Below are positions 1-8,462 of a stretch of 64,000 nucleotides of DNA, piece after piece. A program made the translations under genes and the position numbers. The DNA is taken from assembly GCF_001428895.1 (NCBI RefSeq), contig NZ_LMJA01000032.1, positions 181,809-245,808 of the forward strand. The letters run 5' to 3'. The notes under the pieces are model-generated. The model saw only the letters and a program-made list of their open reading frames with translations, had not been told where the DNA came from and searched no databases. Numbering within the stretch: position 1 is the first letter of the stretch; every line of letters starts with the position of its first letter. Origin of the DNA: Mycobacterium sp. Root265. GTDB lineage: Bacteria > Actinomycetota > Actinomycetes > Mycobacteriales > Mycobacteriaceae.

Positions 1-446
1 CTGGTGACGTAGCCGCTGACGGCGGCGCCCTGAGAGTAGCCGCCGACGATGATCTCGGTGGAGGGGCAGTTGGCACTGAGATCGAGCAGGCGGTTGCCGG
101 CGTCCAGGATGCCTTCGACGGCCCGGTCGAACTGCAAGGATGCCGGATAGTTCACGGCATGGACGCCGACGACGCGGTCGGGTAGGCGTTCGCGCAGTGC
201 TTGGATGAATGGCTCACCGACCTTGCCCACGCCCGGGTCCTCGAAGGTACCGCGAGCAAAGACGACCTCGACATCGGCGCAGTCGGCGATCGAGGTCGCT
301 GCGGGCTCCCCGTTTGCCTGTCCAGGGGTGGCGCCGATGAACAGTGCGGCGATTGCCGCGCCGACGGCCATCGCGTAGAGCGGCAGGCGCAAAACGTTTG
401 TATCTCCCTGTTGGATAACTAATTTCGAAGGCGAATGCCGTATCAT
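1..446 (-). CDS. Secreted cutinase family esterase (C-terminal part beyond the window)
   Basis: The minus-strand frame stays open to the left edge, so only about the first 148 residues are seen. The N-terminus has a hydrophobic signal-peptide-like stretch (LYAMAVGAAIAALFIG) followed by an Ala/Gly-rich cleavage region. The mature part begins with the cutinase signature CADVEVVFARGT and carries the nucleophile elbow GGYSQGAAV at the edge. Mycobacterial cutinase-like proteins are exported serine esterases acting on esters, lipids or polymers. The catalytic Asp and His lie outside the window. ATG at 446 is taken as start; a TTG about 45 bases downstream, preceded by GGGAGA, is a possible alternative and gives a more compact signal peptide. 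It follows the sigma-factor gene by about 55 bases and is probably cotranscribed with it. Confidence 0.85.
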   Translation of the reverse strand, partial: MIRHSPSKLVIQQGDTNVLRLPLYAMAVGAAIAALFIGATPGQANGEPAATSIADCADVEVVFARGTFEDPGVGKVGEPFIQALRERLPDRVVGVHAVNYPASLQFDRAVEGILDAGNRLLDLSANCPSTEIIVGGYSQGAAVSGYVT

Positions 447-500
447 GGCGATTGTGTCCTTTGGTTCGGTGGCGGTGGCCCCTGCCCGTCGATGTTGGAA

Positions 501-1145
501 CTACCCCGCTTGATTGTGAGCGCCCCTGTACCCACGGTCCGCGGCGATGCCGGCCAACAGCACGCGCAGGCGAGAGCGGCCGCGGTGGATTCGTGACATG
601 ACAGTCCCCAGTGGCGTGCCCATGATCGCGCCGATCTCTTTGATGGCAAGGCCCTCGACGTCGGCGTAGTACACCGCCATCCGAAAATCGGCGGGCAAGG
701 CATCCAGTGCGTTCCTGATGTCGTTGTCGGGTAACAACTCCAATACCTCCACCTCCGCAGAGCGGAGTGCTCTCGGCGAACGGCCGGCGTCGGCAACGAG
801 CTGCCACTCGAGTGTCGTGTCGACCGACAACTCGGCGGGCCGGCGCATCCGCTTGCGGTAATTATTGATGTGGGCATTGGCTTGGATGCGAAAGAGCCAT
901 CCCTTGAGATTCGTTCCTTGCTGGAAAGTCCTGAAACCCGCGTACGCCCGCACCAATGTCTCCTGCACCAGATCCTCGGCGTCAGCGCGCTGCCGGGTCA
1001 GCCGCATGGCTCCACCGAAAAGCGTGTCCAAAAGCGGGATCACGTCACGCTCGAAACGCGCTGCCAGTTCGACGTCGCTCTCGGCCGGGATCGGGGCAAG
1101 GTAGCTCGTGACTTGTAGCGGTGCAGCGCTTTCCAGGTTGGTCAT
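501..1145 (-). CDS. ECF RNA polymerase sigma factor, SigH-like
   Basis: This 214-residue protein has the two-domain ECF layout. Region 2 lies around residues 30-100 ([20 protein letters not shown], then [17 protein letters not shown]). Region 4 follows around 135-200 ([23 protein letters not shown], then [18 protein letters not shown]). These blocks closely resemble mycobacterial SigH, which drives oxidative and heat stress genes and is normally held by a zinc anti-sigma factor (RshA) encoded next to it. No such anti-sigma gene follows here; the next gene encodes a cutinase. The start ATG overlaps the stop of the upstream SnoaL-like gene by four bases (ATGA), so the two should be translationally coupled. 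It is probably a SigH paralogue rather than the housekeeping copy. Confidence 0.9.
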   Translation of the reverse strand: MTNLESAAPLQVTSYLAPIPAESDVELAARFERDVIPLLDTLFGGAMRLTRQRADAEDLVQETLVRAYAGFRTFQQGTNLKGWLFRIQANAHINNYRKRMRRPAELSVDTTLEWQLVADAGRSPRALRSAEVEVLELLPDNDIRNALDALPADFRMAVYYADVEGLAIKEIGAIMGTPLGTVMSRIHRGRSRLRVLLAGIAADRGYRGAHNQAG

Positions 1146-1570
1146 GACAACCTCATAGTGCTCTCGGTCAATGTGAGCACCGGCATTCCACTAGCGGGTG
1201 CGAGGCGATTGTGAAGTGCGACGATGGCTCGCATCGGCCGCAGGTGGATTGACAGCGAGGCGACCTTGCCCGCGGCGTTGACCCCGATCAGGTCGATACC
1301 GTCGATCTCCGTTTCGCCGATCCTGATGTTGGTGACGACCGCGAAATATCCATCTCCGGAGATGATGTGGGTGACCGTGAACTCATCGACGACGTCGAGG
1401 ATTTCAGACACCACCTTCGCGACCTGTTCGCGGCCTACGCAAGGCACAACGTCGATCGGGCTCTCGAGGATCACATATTCGGCGAGTTGAGCTGCTGCGC
1501 TTGTGCCATCGCGTGTTTGCAGAGCCGCCAAGAATGCCGATAGTCCTGCTGGAATCTCATCCACAGGCAT
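1142..1570 (-). CDS. SnoaL/NTF2-like protein
   Basis: A 142-residue protein reading from ATG 1570, five bases after a clear GGAGG. The longer reading frame upstream has no such site and its first 49 residues are low-complexity. The sequence ([20 protein letters not shown], then a strand-rich second half with [11 protein letters not shown] and [13 protein letters not shown]) fits the cone-shaped NTF2/SnoaL fold seen in small isomerases, hydrolases and in C-terminal domains of some ECF sigma factors. It sits directly upstream of and overlaps the ECF sigma gene. Separate SnoaL-like proteins beside ECF genes may bind a ligand or modulate the sigma factor; that role is an inference. Substrate unknown. 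Confidence 0.7.
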   Translation of the reverse strand: MPVDEIPAGLSAFLAALQTRDGTSAAAQLAEYVILESPIDVVPCVGREQVAKVVSEILDVVDEFTVTHIISGDGYFAVVTNIRIGETEIDGIDLIGVNAAGKVASLSIHLRPMRAIVALHNRLAPASGMPVLTLTESTMRLS

Positions 1571-1818
1571 TGACCTCCGTTGATTTCCAGGGCCTCCCGG
1601 GACGTAAGTGTGCTGCTGATCGAGTCGGGAGAACCGGCTTGTCCGTGTCATCAGGTTCGCAGCGAGGACGCCGCCTTCGCGTCGGTGAAGATCCCTTAAG
1701 CAAGCACCGGCGCCCACCGTCGCGGCGGCGTCATCGGTCTTCCTACGAACAGGTAGCGGCGGAACGAACCTCTACCACTGACCGGATCGCGTTGTCCCTC
1801 GCGGAGGGGGACCACCTA
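1571..1818. other. Intergenic gap, nothing recognised
   Basis: About 250 bases between the SnoaL-like gene and the TetR gene, both on the minus strand. It should hold the promoter of the sigma-factor operon. I could not find a convincing ECF-type GGAAC/GTT pair at the right spacing. Confidence 0.5.
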
Positions 1819-2379
1819 TCAGCGCACTCCTTGGAACACGATCTCCAGAACACCGTCGATGTATGCCGGTTCAAGTGGCATCGCATGAACCAGCCGGTAC
1901 TCGACGACTCCGTAGAGCAGGTCGCGCAGAGTCTGCCAGTCGGCGTCGGCGCGCATCTCACCGCGCTGCTGCGCCAAGGCGGTGCGGGCGCGGAAATCTT
2001 CGATATTGGGTTCGATGATTCGTTCGAAGAGGGCGCGCAGGAGGCTGGGGTCGGACTGGCCGGCGGCGATCAGACACCGGTAGGCCGGTCCGAAGCCGGT
2101 GGTCGTAATCAACTCCAGGATCGCCGACAGCTGGGTCCGGATGTCGGCGACGAGGTCGCCGGTGTCGGGGAGCACGACGACAGTGCTGAGGCTTTCGGTC
2201 GCAGCTTCGAGTATCACCGCGCCTTTGGATGGCCACCAGCGGTAAATCGTCTGCTTGCTCACGCCGGCCTGCCTGGCGATCGCTTCGATCGAGATTTTGT
2301 CGTACCCGATCTCGCCGATCATCGACATGGACGCATCGAGGATGGCGCGACGCGATTGCTCATTCCGGTTCGCAGGCAC
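1819..2379 (-). CDS. TetR family transcriptional regulator
   Basis: A protein of about 186 residues from GTG 2379. The N-terminal helix-turn-helix is typical of TetR: ILDASMSMIGEIGYDKISIE, then AIARQAGVSKQTIYRWWPSK. A ligand-binding helical domain follows (LVADIRTQLSAILELI, FERIIEPNIEDF). The frame extends upstream to 2493, but those residues are arginine-rich, cover the palindrome at 2418-2437 and do not look like protein; GTG 2379 starts just before the first TetR helix. The gene is divergent from the LAL regulator at 2598. The inverted repeat about 40 bases upstream of the start is the natural autoregulatory operator and could also control the divergent gene. Ligand unknown. Confidence 0.85.
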   Translation of the reverse strand: MPANRNEQSRRAILDASMSMIGEIGYDKISIEAIARQAGVSKQTIYRWWPSKGAVILEAATESLSTVVVLPDTGDLVADIRTQLSAILELITTTGFGPAYRCLIAAGQSDPSLLRALFERIIEPNIEDFRARTALAQQRGEMRADADWQTLRDLLYGVVEYRLVHAMPLEPAYIDGVLEIVFQGVR

Positions 2380-2417
2380 ATCGCAAACCGTAGACGAGCG
2401 GAGGCCGACTCGGATGC

Positions 2418-2437
2418 AATACGGTGCGGTCCGTATT
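2418..2437. promoter_or_regulatory. Candidate TetR operator, 7-bp perfect inverted repeat
   Basis: AATACGG, six bases, then CCGTATT form a perfect 7+6+7 inverted repeat in the gap between the divergent TetR gene (start 2379) and LAL regulator gene (start near 2598). Size, symmetry and position match a TetR-family operator. A related half-site (GCGGACCGTC) lies about 10 bases to the right. The assignment to this TetR protein is by position only. Confidence 0.6.
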
Positions 2438-2597
2438 GACGTAGGGCGGACCGTCTCATATCGTCGCGGTAGCCGGCGTGGCGCTCCGGCCAAGGCTCAG
2501 ATCACTCTGGTCGGCACGGATCGGCGCCACTTCAGGAAGGAAGCCAGCCGGTGTGTGTCGAACGGGTCGATTCATATGGACAAACCCTGCTGTGACG

Positions 2598-5399
2598 ATG
2601 TTGGAGCAGCCGCCACTGCGGGGGGAGGACGGACTCACCCGAGCCCAGGCTGAGCAAAAAGGTGGGGGTCTACTGGGGCGACGGGCGGAACGTGAAGCGA
2701 TCAGCAAACTTCTGGCCGAGGCGCAGGCGGGGCGCAGCGGGATACTCGTGGTGCGCGGGGAAGCGGGCATCGGAAAGACTGCACTGCTGCAGCATGCCCG
2801 CGAAACCGCGGTCTCCCTGGGGATCCGGGTGGAATCGTCGCTCGGCGTGGAGTCAGAGTCGCAGTTTGCGTTTGCCGGTTTGCACCAACTGTGCGCGCCG
2901 CTACTCGGCCGCACGGAGACGCTGCCAGACCCGCAGCAGACCGCACTCGACGTCGCGTTGGGCCGCCGGACCGGTGCCGCGCCGGACCGGTTCCTGGTCG
3001 GGCTGGCCGTCCTCAACCTCCTCGCAGATGAGGGGCCGATGCTGTGCCTCGTCGACGATGCGCAATGGCTGGACCAGGCGTCCGCGCAGGTTCTTGCGTT
3101 CGTGGCGCGGCGGGTGGCGGCCGAACGGTTGGTGCTGGTATTCGCAGTGCGCGACCCCTGCGAAGGCGGCGGAGACCGGTTCGCCGGGTTGCCCGAGGTA
3201 CGCCTGGACGGGGTGGTCGACACCGATGCCCGAGCGCTGCTGACCACGGCCGTTCGCGCACCGCTCGATCGTCGGGTCCGCGACCGCATCATCGCCGAGG
3301 CGCGCGGTAACCCGTTGGCGCTGCTGGAGCTGCCCGGCGGCGCGCAGTTGGCGGGTGGGTTCGAGCTCCCCGACGTCATGAGCGTGCCGCGCCGCATCGA
3401 GGACAACTTTCAGCGGCGCTCGCGCAGCCTCCCCGCTGAGACACAACTGCTGATGTTGGTGGCTGCCTCCGAGCCGACCGGCGATGCATCTCTGCTGTGG
3501 CGCGCCGCCAACTGTCTAGGGATCGACCGCGAAGCTGCCGCGCCCGCGGAAAGCGCAGGATTGCTCGAGATCGACACCCGGGTGCGGTTTCGCCATCCGT
3601 TGGTGCGCTCGGCGGTCTACCGTGCGGCCACGGCGCCGGAGCACCGTCGGGCCCACTATGCCCTGGCTGCCGCCACCGACCCGCAGGCCGATCCGGACCG
3701 CCGCGCTTGGCACCGCGCGCAGTCGGTGTTGGGTACCGACGAAGAAGCCGCCGCGGACCTGGAACGCTCGGCCGATCGCGCGTTGGCCCGCGGTGGGTTC
3801 GGTGCTGCGGCAGCGTTTCTTCGGCGCGCAACCGATCTGACGCCAGAGCCCGGGCATCGAGCGAGACGCGCACTGGATGCTGCCAACGCCAAGCACTGTG
3901 CCGGTGCGCCCGAAGTCGCCCTGAAACTGCTGGAGAGCGTGGACGCCGGGCGACTGGACGCGCTGCAACGCGCCCGTCTGGAACTGCTCCGCGCCCAAAT
4001 CACATTCCACCTCACCCAAGGCAGCGAGGTGCCGGGGATGCTGCTGGGCGCCGCTCGGATGTTGGCTCCCCTGGATCCTTCGCTCGCGCGTGAGACCTAC
4101 CTGCAGGCTTTCGACGCGGCGACCATCACCGGGAGTTCGGGTCTCGAACCCGGCCTACCCGAGATCGCCGCCGCGGTCAGTGCCGCACCGGTGCCCACTG
4201 GGGAGCCAGGACCGGCGGATTTACTGCTCGACGGGTTGGTGGCCGTACACATGAATGGATTCGAATCCGGTGTGCCCATCCTCAGGCGGGCCCTGGAGGC
4301 GTTCCGCGAGCACGTGTTCCCGGTCGAGACCGTCCGAGTCGGCGACGCAGGCAACTGGCTGTGGCTGGCCACGCGAACGGCAATAGCACTGTTCGAGGAC
4401 GAACTGGTCATCGTGTTGGCCGACCGCTACGTGGGGCTCGCGCGCGAAGCCGGCGCCCTCGCCACGCTGCCCGCTGCGCTGGTAGTTTCGGCGTGCGCGC
4501 GGGTCTACACCGGTGAGCTTCATCTCGCCGCCGAGTTGGTGGACGAGGCTGCTGCGATATCACGAGCGACTGGCGCGATGCCTCTGAGCTTCGCGCAAAC
4601 CTACCTGGATGCGTGGCGTGGGGTCGATTCGGAGGACGTCGATCGATGCGACGCCCGTGACGGGAAGGCAACGGAACGCACGCGGGGTATCGAAGCCACG
4701 GTGTCCATGTGTGCGGCGGCGGTGCTCCACAACGGCCGGGGTAACTATCCGGCGGCTCAGAAAGCCGCTTCTCAAGCATGTGACACGTACGAACCGTCGA
4801 TCAGATGGCAGGCGCTCCATGAACTCGTCGAGGCGGCCTCCCGCGCCGGCGATCCGGAATCCGCCTCTCGCGCAATGGAAGAATTCAGTGCAAGAGCCCG
4901 CGCCAGCGGTACCGAGTGGGCACTCGGTGTTGCTGCGCGCTCCCGAGCGCTGACCAGCACCGGACTGGAAGCAGAAGAGCACTACCGCGAGGCGATCGCG
5001 CGACTGCAAAATTGCCGAATGGGTGCCTTTCTTGCCCGCACCCACCTCGTCTACGGTGAGTGGCTACGCCGTGAAGGGCGACGCCACGACGCACGCGAAC
5101 AACTCCGCACCGCGCACGCGCTCCTGGCTGATATGGGCGCAGAGCCGTTCGCCGCCCGCGCCGCCCGCGAGCTACATGCCACCGGCGAGCATCCACGCAA
5201 ACGGACCGCCCAACCGACCGACGCGCTCACCGCCCAAGAGCTGGCCATCGCGCGACTCGTCGCTACCGGAGCTACTTCCCGTGAGGTCGGTGCGCAACTC
5301 TTCCTGAGCCCGCGCACGATCGAAGCCCACCTGCGGAACATTTTCCGGAAACTCGGCATCACCTCCCGTCGACAACTCAAGGAGCTGCACCCGCCGTGA
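2598..5399 (+). CDS. LAL-type ATPase/LuxR transcriptional regulator (first of a tandem pair)
   Basis: About 933 residues. After a short N-terminus (GLLGRRAERE) comes a P-loop ATPase: Walker A in VVRGEAGIGKTALLQHA, Walker B in MLCLVDDAQWLD. A long helical, TPR-like middle follows, then a C-terminal LuxR helix-turn-helix (LTAQELAIARLVATGATSRE, then SPRTIEAHLRNIFRKLGI). This is the large ATP-binding LuxR (LAL/MalT-like) layout, in which ATP and an inducer govern DNA binding. The frame opens at 2478, but ATG 2598 is chosen because homology to the family begins just after it; no strong ribosome site marks either. The target genes are not evident. It is divergent from the TetR gene and shares its regulatory gap. 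Confidence 0.85.
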   Translation: MLEQPPLRGEDGLTRAQAEQKGGGLLGRRAEREAISKLLAEAQAGRSGILVVRGEAGIGKTALLQHARETAVSLGIRVESSLGVESESQFAFAGLHQLCAPLLGRTETLPDPQQTALDVALGRRTGAAPDRFLVGLAVLNLLADEGPMLCLVDDAQWLDQASAQVLAFVARRVAAERLVLVFAVRDPCEGGGDRFAGLPEVRLDGVVDTDARALLTTAVRAPLDRRVRDRIIAEARGNPLALLELPGGAQLAGGFELPDVMSVPRRIEDNFQRRSRSLPAETQLLMLVAASEPTGDASLLWRAANCLGIDREAAAPAESAGLLEIDTRVRFRHPLVRSAVYRAATAPEHRRAHYALAAATDPQADPDRRAWHRAQSVLGTDEEAAADLERSADRALARGGFGAAAAFLRRATDLTPEPGHRARRALDAANAKHCAGAPEVALKLLESVDAGRLDALQRARLELLRAQITFHLTQGSEVPGMLLGAARMLAPLDPSLARETYLQAFDAATITGSSGLEPGLPEIAAAVSAAPVPTGEPGPADLLLDGLVAVHMNGFESGVPILRRALEAFREHVFPVETVRVGDAGNWLWLATRTAIALFEDELVIVLADRYVGLAREAGALATLPAALVVSACARVYTGELHLAAELVDEAAAISRATGAMPLSFAQTYLDAWRGVDSEDVDRCDARDGKATERTRGIEATVSMCAAAVLHNGRGNYPAAQKAASQACDTYEPSIRWQALHELVEAASRAGDPESASRAMEEFSARARASGTEWALGVAARSRALTSTGLEAEEHYREAIARLQNCRMGAFLARTHLVYGEWLRREGRRHDAREQLRTAHALLADMGAEPFAARAARELHATGEHPRKRTAQPTDALTAQELAIARLVATGATSREVGAQLFLSPRTIEAHLRNIFRKLGITSRRQLKELHPP

Positions 5400-5664
5400 C
5401 CTGAGGCGGACCGAAAAGCTCACTCGCAGAGCCCTTCCGGGAACGGCGGTGCACCGACACTCGATCAGGGCCAAAGAAACACGGCATCGCTGTAACCGCG
5501 CCTCGCACGGGCGATGGATGAGTACTCACGTTGAAGGAGTCCTGTGAACCCCATCCAGCCCAGCGCCGAGCCCCCGGGCTGTAGGCGCCGTTTGGCGCGG
5601 CCCGGATCGTCTGTTGTCGCCGCGTAAAATGACGGGAAATGAAGTCGGAGCAGGCGGTGCGTCC
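5400..5664. other. Gap between the two LAL genes with a possible tiny ORF
   Basis: No conserved gene is seen. A GTG at 5544 preceded by AAGGAG opens a 27-codon frame (begins MNPIQPSAEPPG) that stops at 5627, immediately before ATG 5629 of the next gene frame. The strong ribosome site makes translation plausible, but nothing supports a function. It may be a leader for the second LAL gene. Confidence 0.3.
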
Positions 5665-8445
5665 ATGACACGGGCCGATCCCGCTGTGCCCGTCTTCGGT
5701 CGTGCTCAGTTGGTGGGTCTCACGGTCCGGGTGGCCACCGGCGCCGCCGGCGCACCGCAGGGGGTCCTGCTCGTCGGTGAGCCTGGGATCGGCAAGTCGA
5801 TGTTGCTGCGGCACGCCATGGCGCAGGTACCGAACCCGGCCCGGGTGCTGTTCGCATCCGGGACCGAGCCGCACCACATACCCCCGTTCACCGCGCTGGC
5901 CGATCTCATCCGGCCCATCGCGGATCGGATCGCGGATCTGCCGATCACGCTGCGCGACGCTCTTCACGATGTGATGGGTACGGGCGGGGACTCCGTGACA
6001 CCCGCCCCGGCGGGGATCCAGCAGGCGGTGCTCGCGCTGCTCGTGGCAGCCGCCGATCAGTCGTTGATCCTCGTACTCGATGATTTCGATCGGTTCGAGC
6101 CGGACTCGCGGCAGGTGCTCGCTTATGTGCTCGGCCGGATTCCGCACCTACCGGTGCGGATCTTGATGAGCGCACGCCGACTGGACGTGTTGCGCGGACT
6201 CGATTCCGTGATCACCGTGGCCGATGTGCCCCCGCTGTCGGATGCGGCAGCGACTCAACTGATCGAGGCGCAGTCGGTGATGCCGCACCCAAGCGTGTGC
6301 GGAGAGATCATCCGGTGGTCCGGCGGGAACCCGCTGGCGATCATCGAGTCCGCACGTTTCTACGGCAGATCCGGATCGGAGGTCTTCCGGTACAACCGCA
6401 TGGTGGATGGTGGTTTCGCCCACGCACTGTTCGCCACTCAACTCTCCGAACTCCCGGCCGATGCCGGTCGGCTGGTGCTGTTCGCGGCGACGGGCGCCGG
6501 CTACGAGGATGTCGACATCCTCACCGCCGCTGCGGGCTTCGCTGACGATTTCGCGCGGTGGGAACCGGCCATCGCGGCCGGACTGGTCACGGTAGGTGAG
6601 GACCGGCGGGTGCGGTTCAGTCACCCGTTGATCCGCAGCGTCGCCTACTCCGAGGGCGGTCACGAACAACGCCGTGCGGCGCACATTGCGCTCGCGGAGT
6701 CGTGGTCCCTGGATTTGTTCTGTCGAGCATGGCATCTGGCCGCCGCAGCGACAGGTGCGAACGAGGCGGTGGCCGCAATGCTGGAACAAGCTGCGAAAGA
6801 GTCTCGGCAGCGCGGCGGATATCTGGAGGTGGCTCGGGCACTGCAGCGGGCCGGGGAGTTGAGTGCAGACGGTGAGAACGCGGCCCGCCGGTACACGTTG
6901 GCCGCGGCGGCAGCGAACTTCGGTGGTGACCCGGCCTGGGCGCAGGCACTGAGCGCCGGCGCGGTGCAGAAATCGGCCGACCCGGAGATCATCGGGCAGG
7001 CGGCGCTGACCCGGGCATCCATTCTCGTCCAGGCTGCTCGCCCGGCGGAAGCGTACGGCCTGGTCCGTGGCACTCTGGATGGGGCGGGACCGTCCGACAC
7101 CCGGCTGCGGCTGAGCCTCATGTACGTCGCGGCCTCTGCCGCCTACTACTCCGGTGACCGCATCGAGCGGTCCCACCTACGCCGCTGGCTCGATGAGACC
7201 GCCGAGGACACCCTGTCCGCGTCGGTCTTCGAGATGGCGCTGCCGCTGGAGTCGGCTCCGCTGCAGCGCGCATATATCGCGATGTACGCCGACAGTGCCG
7301 CGAGTGAGCACAGCCGGCCTGCGTCGTGGGACCGGCGCTGGTTGCAGCCGATGTCGGCCGGGATCGAACCGTATCGCCGGCTGATCGTCGGTGAGATGGC
7401 CTATGTGACCGAGGACAGCGCACTGGCAGTTGTCGAACTCCGGCAGGCGGTCGAACAACTGAAGGTGACGGGCGGCCTGCGTGGTTTCACCTACGCCATG
7501 GCGGCCCTGGCATGGTCGCTACTTGACACCGGGCGCTGGTCCGAGCTTCGGGAGTTACTCGGTGACATCGAAACCCTATGCACCGTATATGATCTTGCAC
7601 TTCTGCACACCGAGAGCAATCTCGCGCGCGCCCAGCTGCTCGCCGCAACCGGAGACGCTGATGGCGCCGACGCGGCGCTCGATGACGCCACTCGCATCAT
7701 GGCGGACAAGGGCGGCGCGGCGACCGCTGTGGCAAAGGCCCGGGCGAGCGGATGGAATGCCTTGGCCCAGGATGATTTCGATACGGCGTATCGGTCTTTT
7801 CGGCAGATGTTCGACACGGACGGTGAGCCCGTCCATTTCGTCGTATCGCACCGCGGTATCGCCGATCTGGCGTGGGCTGGGGTGCGCAGCGGGCAGACCG
7901 ATGAGGTGCGGCGCCTGGTCGCGTCCATCGGCAAGCAGCTCGGATCCCGTCCGCCCCTGCGGCTGCGACTGTTGCGTCATCAGGCGCTTGCGCTGACGGC
8001 CTCGACTCATCTCGCCGAACGCCACCACCGGCTGGCGGTCGCCGACCCGGCGGGGGAGCGGTGGCCGATGGAACGTGCTCGCGCACATCTGCATTACGGC
8101 GAATGGCTGCGCCGGGACCGCCGTCCGGCAGAGGCCAGGACGCACCTGGCGGCGGCACTGGCGGTGTTCGAGCGACTCGGGGCGGTTCCCTTCGAACGGC
8201 TCGCCCGCGCGGAACTACGTGCCGCCGGGGTCACCGACTCGGCACCGCGGACCGTCGAGGGCCTGGATTCGCTGACGGCGCAGGAACGTCAGATCGTCAC
8301 CATGGCGGCCTCGGGTCTCACCAACCGTGAGATCGGGCAGCGCTTCAACCTCTCGCCGCGGACCGTTGCCTACCATCTCTACAAGGTGTATCCGAAGCTG
8401 GGGATCAGCCGCCGCCATCAGTTGCGCGACATCATCGACGGCTGA
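5665..8445 (+). CDS. LAL-type ATPase/LuxR transcriptional regulator (second of a tandem pair)
   Basis: About 926 residues with the same order as its neighbour at 2598. The N-terminus reads VFGRAQLVGL, then Walker A in VLLVGEPGIGKSMLLRHA and a Walker B-like strand SLILVLDDFDRFEP. A helical repeat region follows, and a C-terminal LuxR helix-turn-helix (LTAQERQIVTMAASGLTNRE, SPRTVAYHLYKVYPKLGI). The recognition helix differs from the first paralogue (TVAYHLY versus TIEAHLR), suggesting different targets. Starts at 5629 and 5665 are both possible; 5665 has purine-rich sequence before it and leaves the ATPase core close to the N-terminus. The gene converges on the ThDP enzyme gene with a 17-base gap. 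Probably a duplicate of the preceding regulator. Confidence 0.83.
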   Translation: MTRADPAVPVFGRAQLVGLTVRVATGAAGAPQGVLLVGEPGIGKSMLLRHAMAQVPNPARVLFASGTEPHHIPPFTALADLIRPIADRIADLPITLRDALHDVMGTGGDSVTPAPAGIQQAVLALLVAAADQSLILVLDDFDRFEPDSRQVLAYVLGRIPHLPVRILMSARRLDVLRGLDSVITVADVPPLSDAAATQLIEAQSVMPHPSVCGEIIRWSGGNPLAIIESARFYGRSGSEVFRYNRMVDGGFAHALFATQLSELPADAGRLVLFAATGAGYEDVDILTAAAGFADDFARWEPAIAAGLVTVGEDRRVRFSHPLIRSVAYSEGGHEQRRAAHIALAESWSLDLFCRAWHLAAAATGANEAVAAMLEQAAKESRQRGGYLEVARALQRAGELSADGENAARRYTLAAAAANFGGDPAWAQALSAGAVQKSADPEIIGQAALTRASILVQAARPAEAYGLVRGTLDGAGPSDTRLRLSLMYVAASAAYYSGDRIERSHLRRWLDETAEDTLSASVFEMALPLESAPLQRAYIAMYADSAASEHSRPASWDRRWLQPMSAGIEPYRRLIVGEMAYVTEDSALAVVELRQAVEQLKVTGGLRGFTYAMAALAWSLLDTGRWSELRELLGDIETLCTVYDLALLHTESNLARAQLLAATGDADGADAALDDATRIMADKGGAATAVAKARASGWNALAQDDFDTAYRSFRQMFDTDGEPVHFVVSHRGIADLAWAGVRSGQTDEVRRLVASIGKQLGSRPPLRLRLLRHQALALTASTHLAERHHRLAVADPAGERWPMERARAHLHYGEWLRRDRRPAEARTHLAAALAVFERLGAVPFERLARAELRAAGVTDSAPRTVEGLDSLTAQERQIVTMAASGLTNREIGQRFNLSPRTVAYHLYKVYPKLGISRRHQLRDIIDG

Positions 8446-8462
8446 CTCTCAGGTCGGCACAC

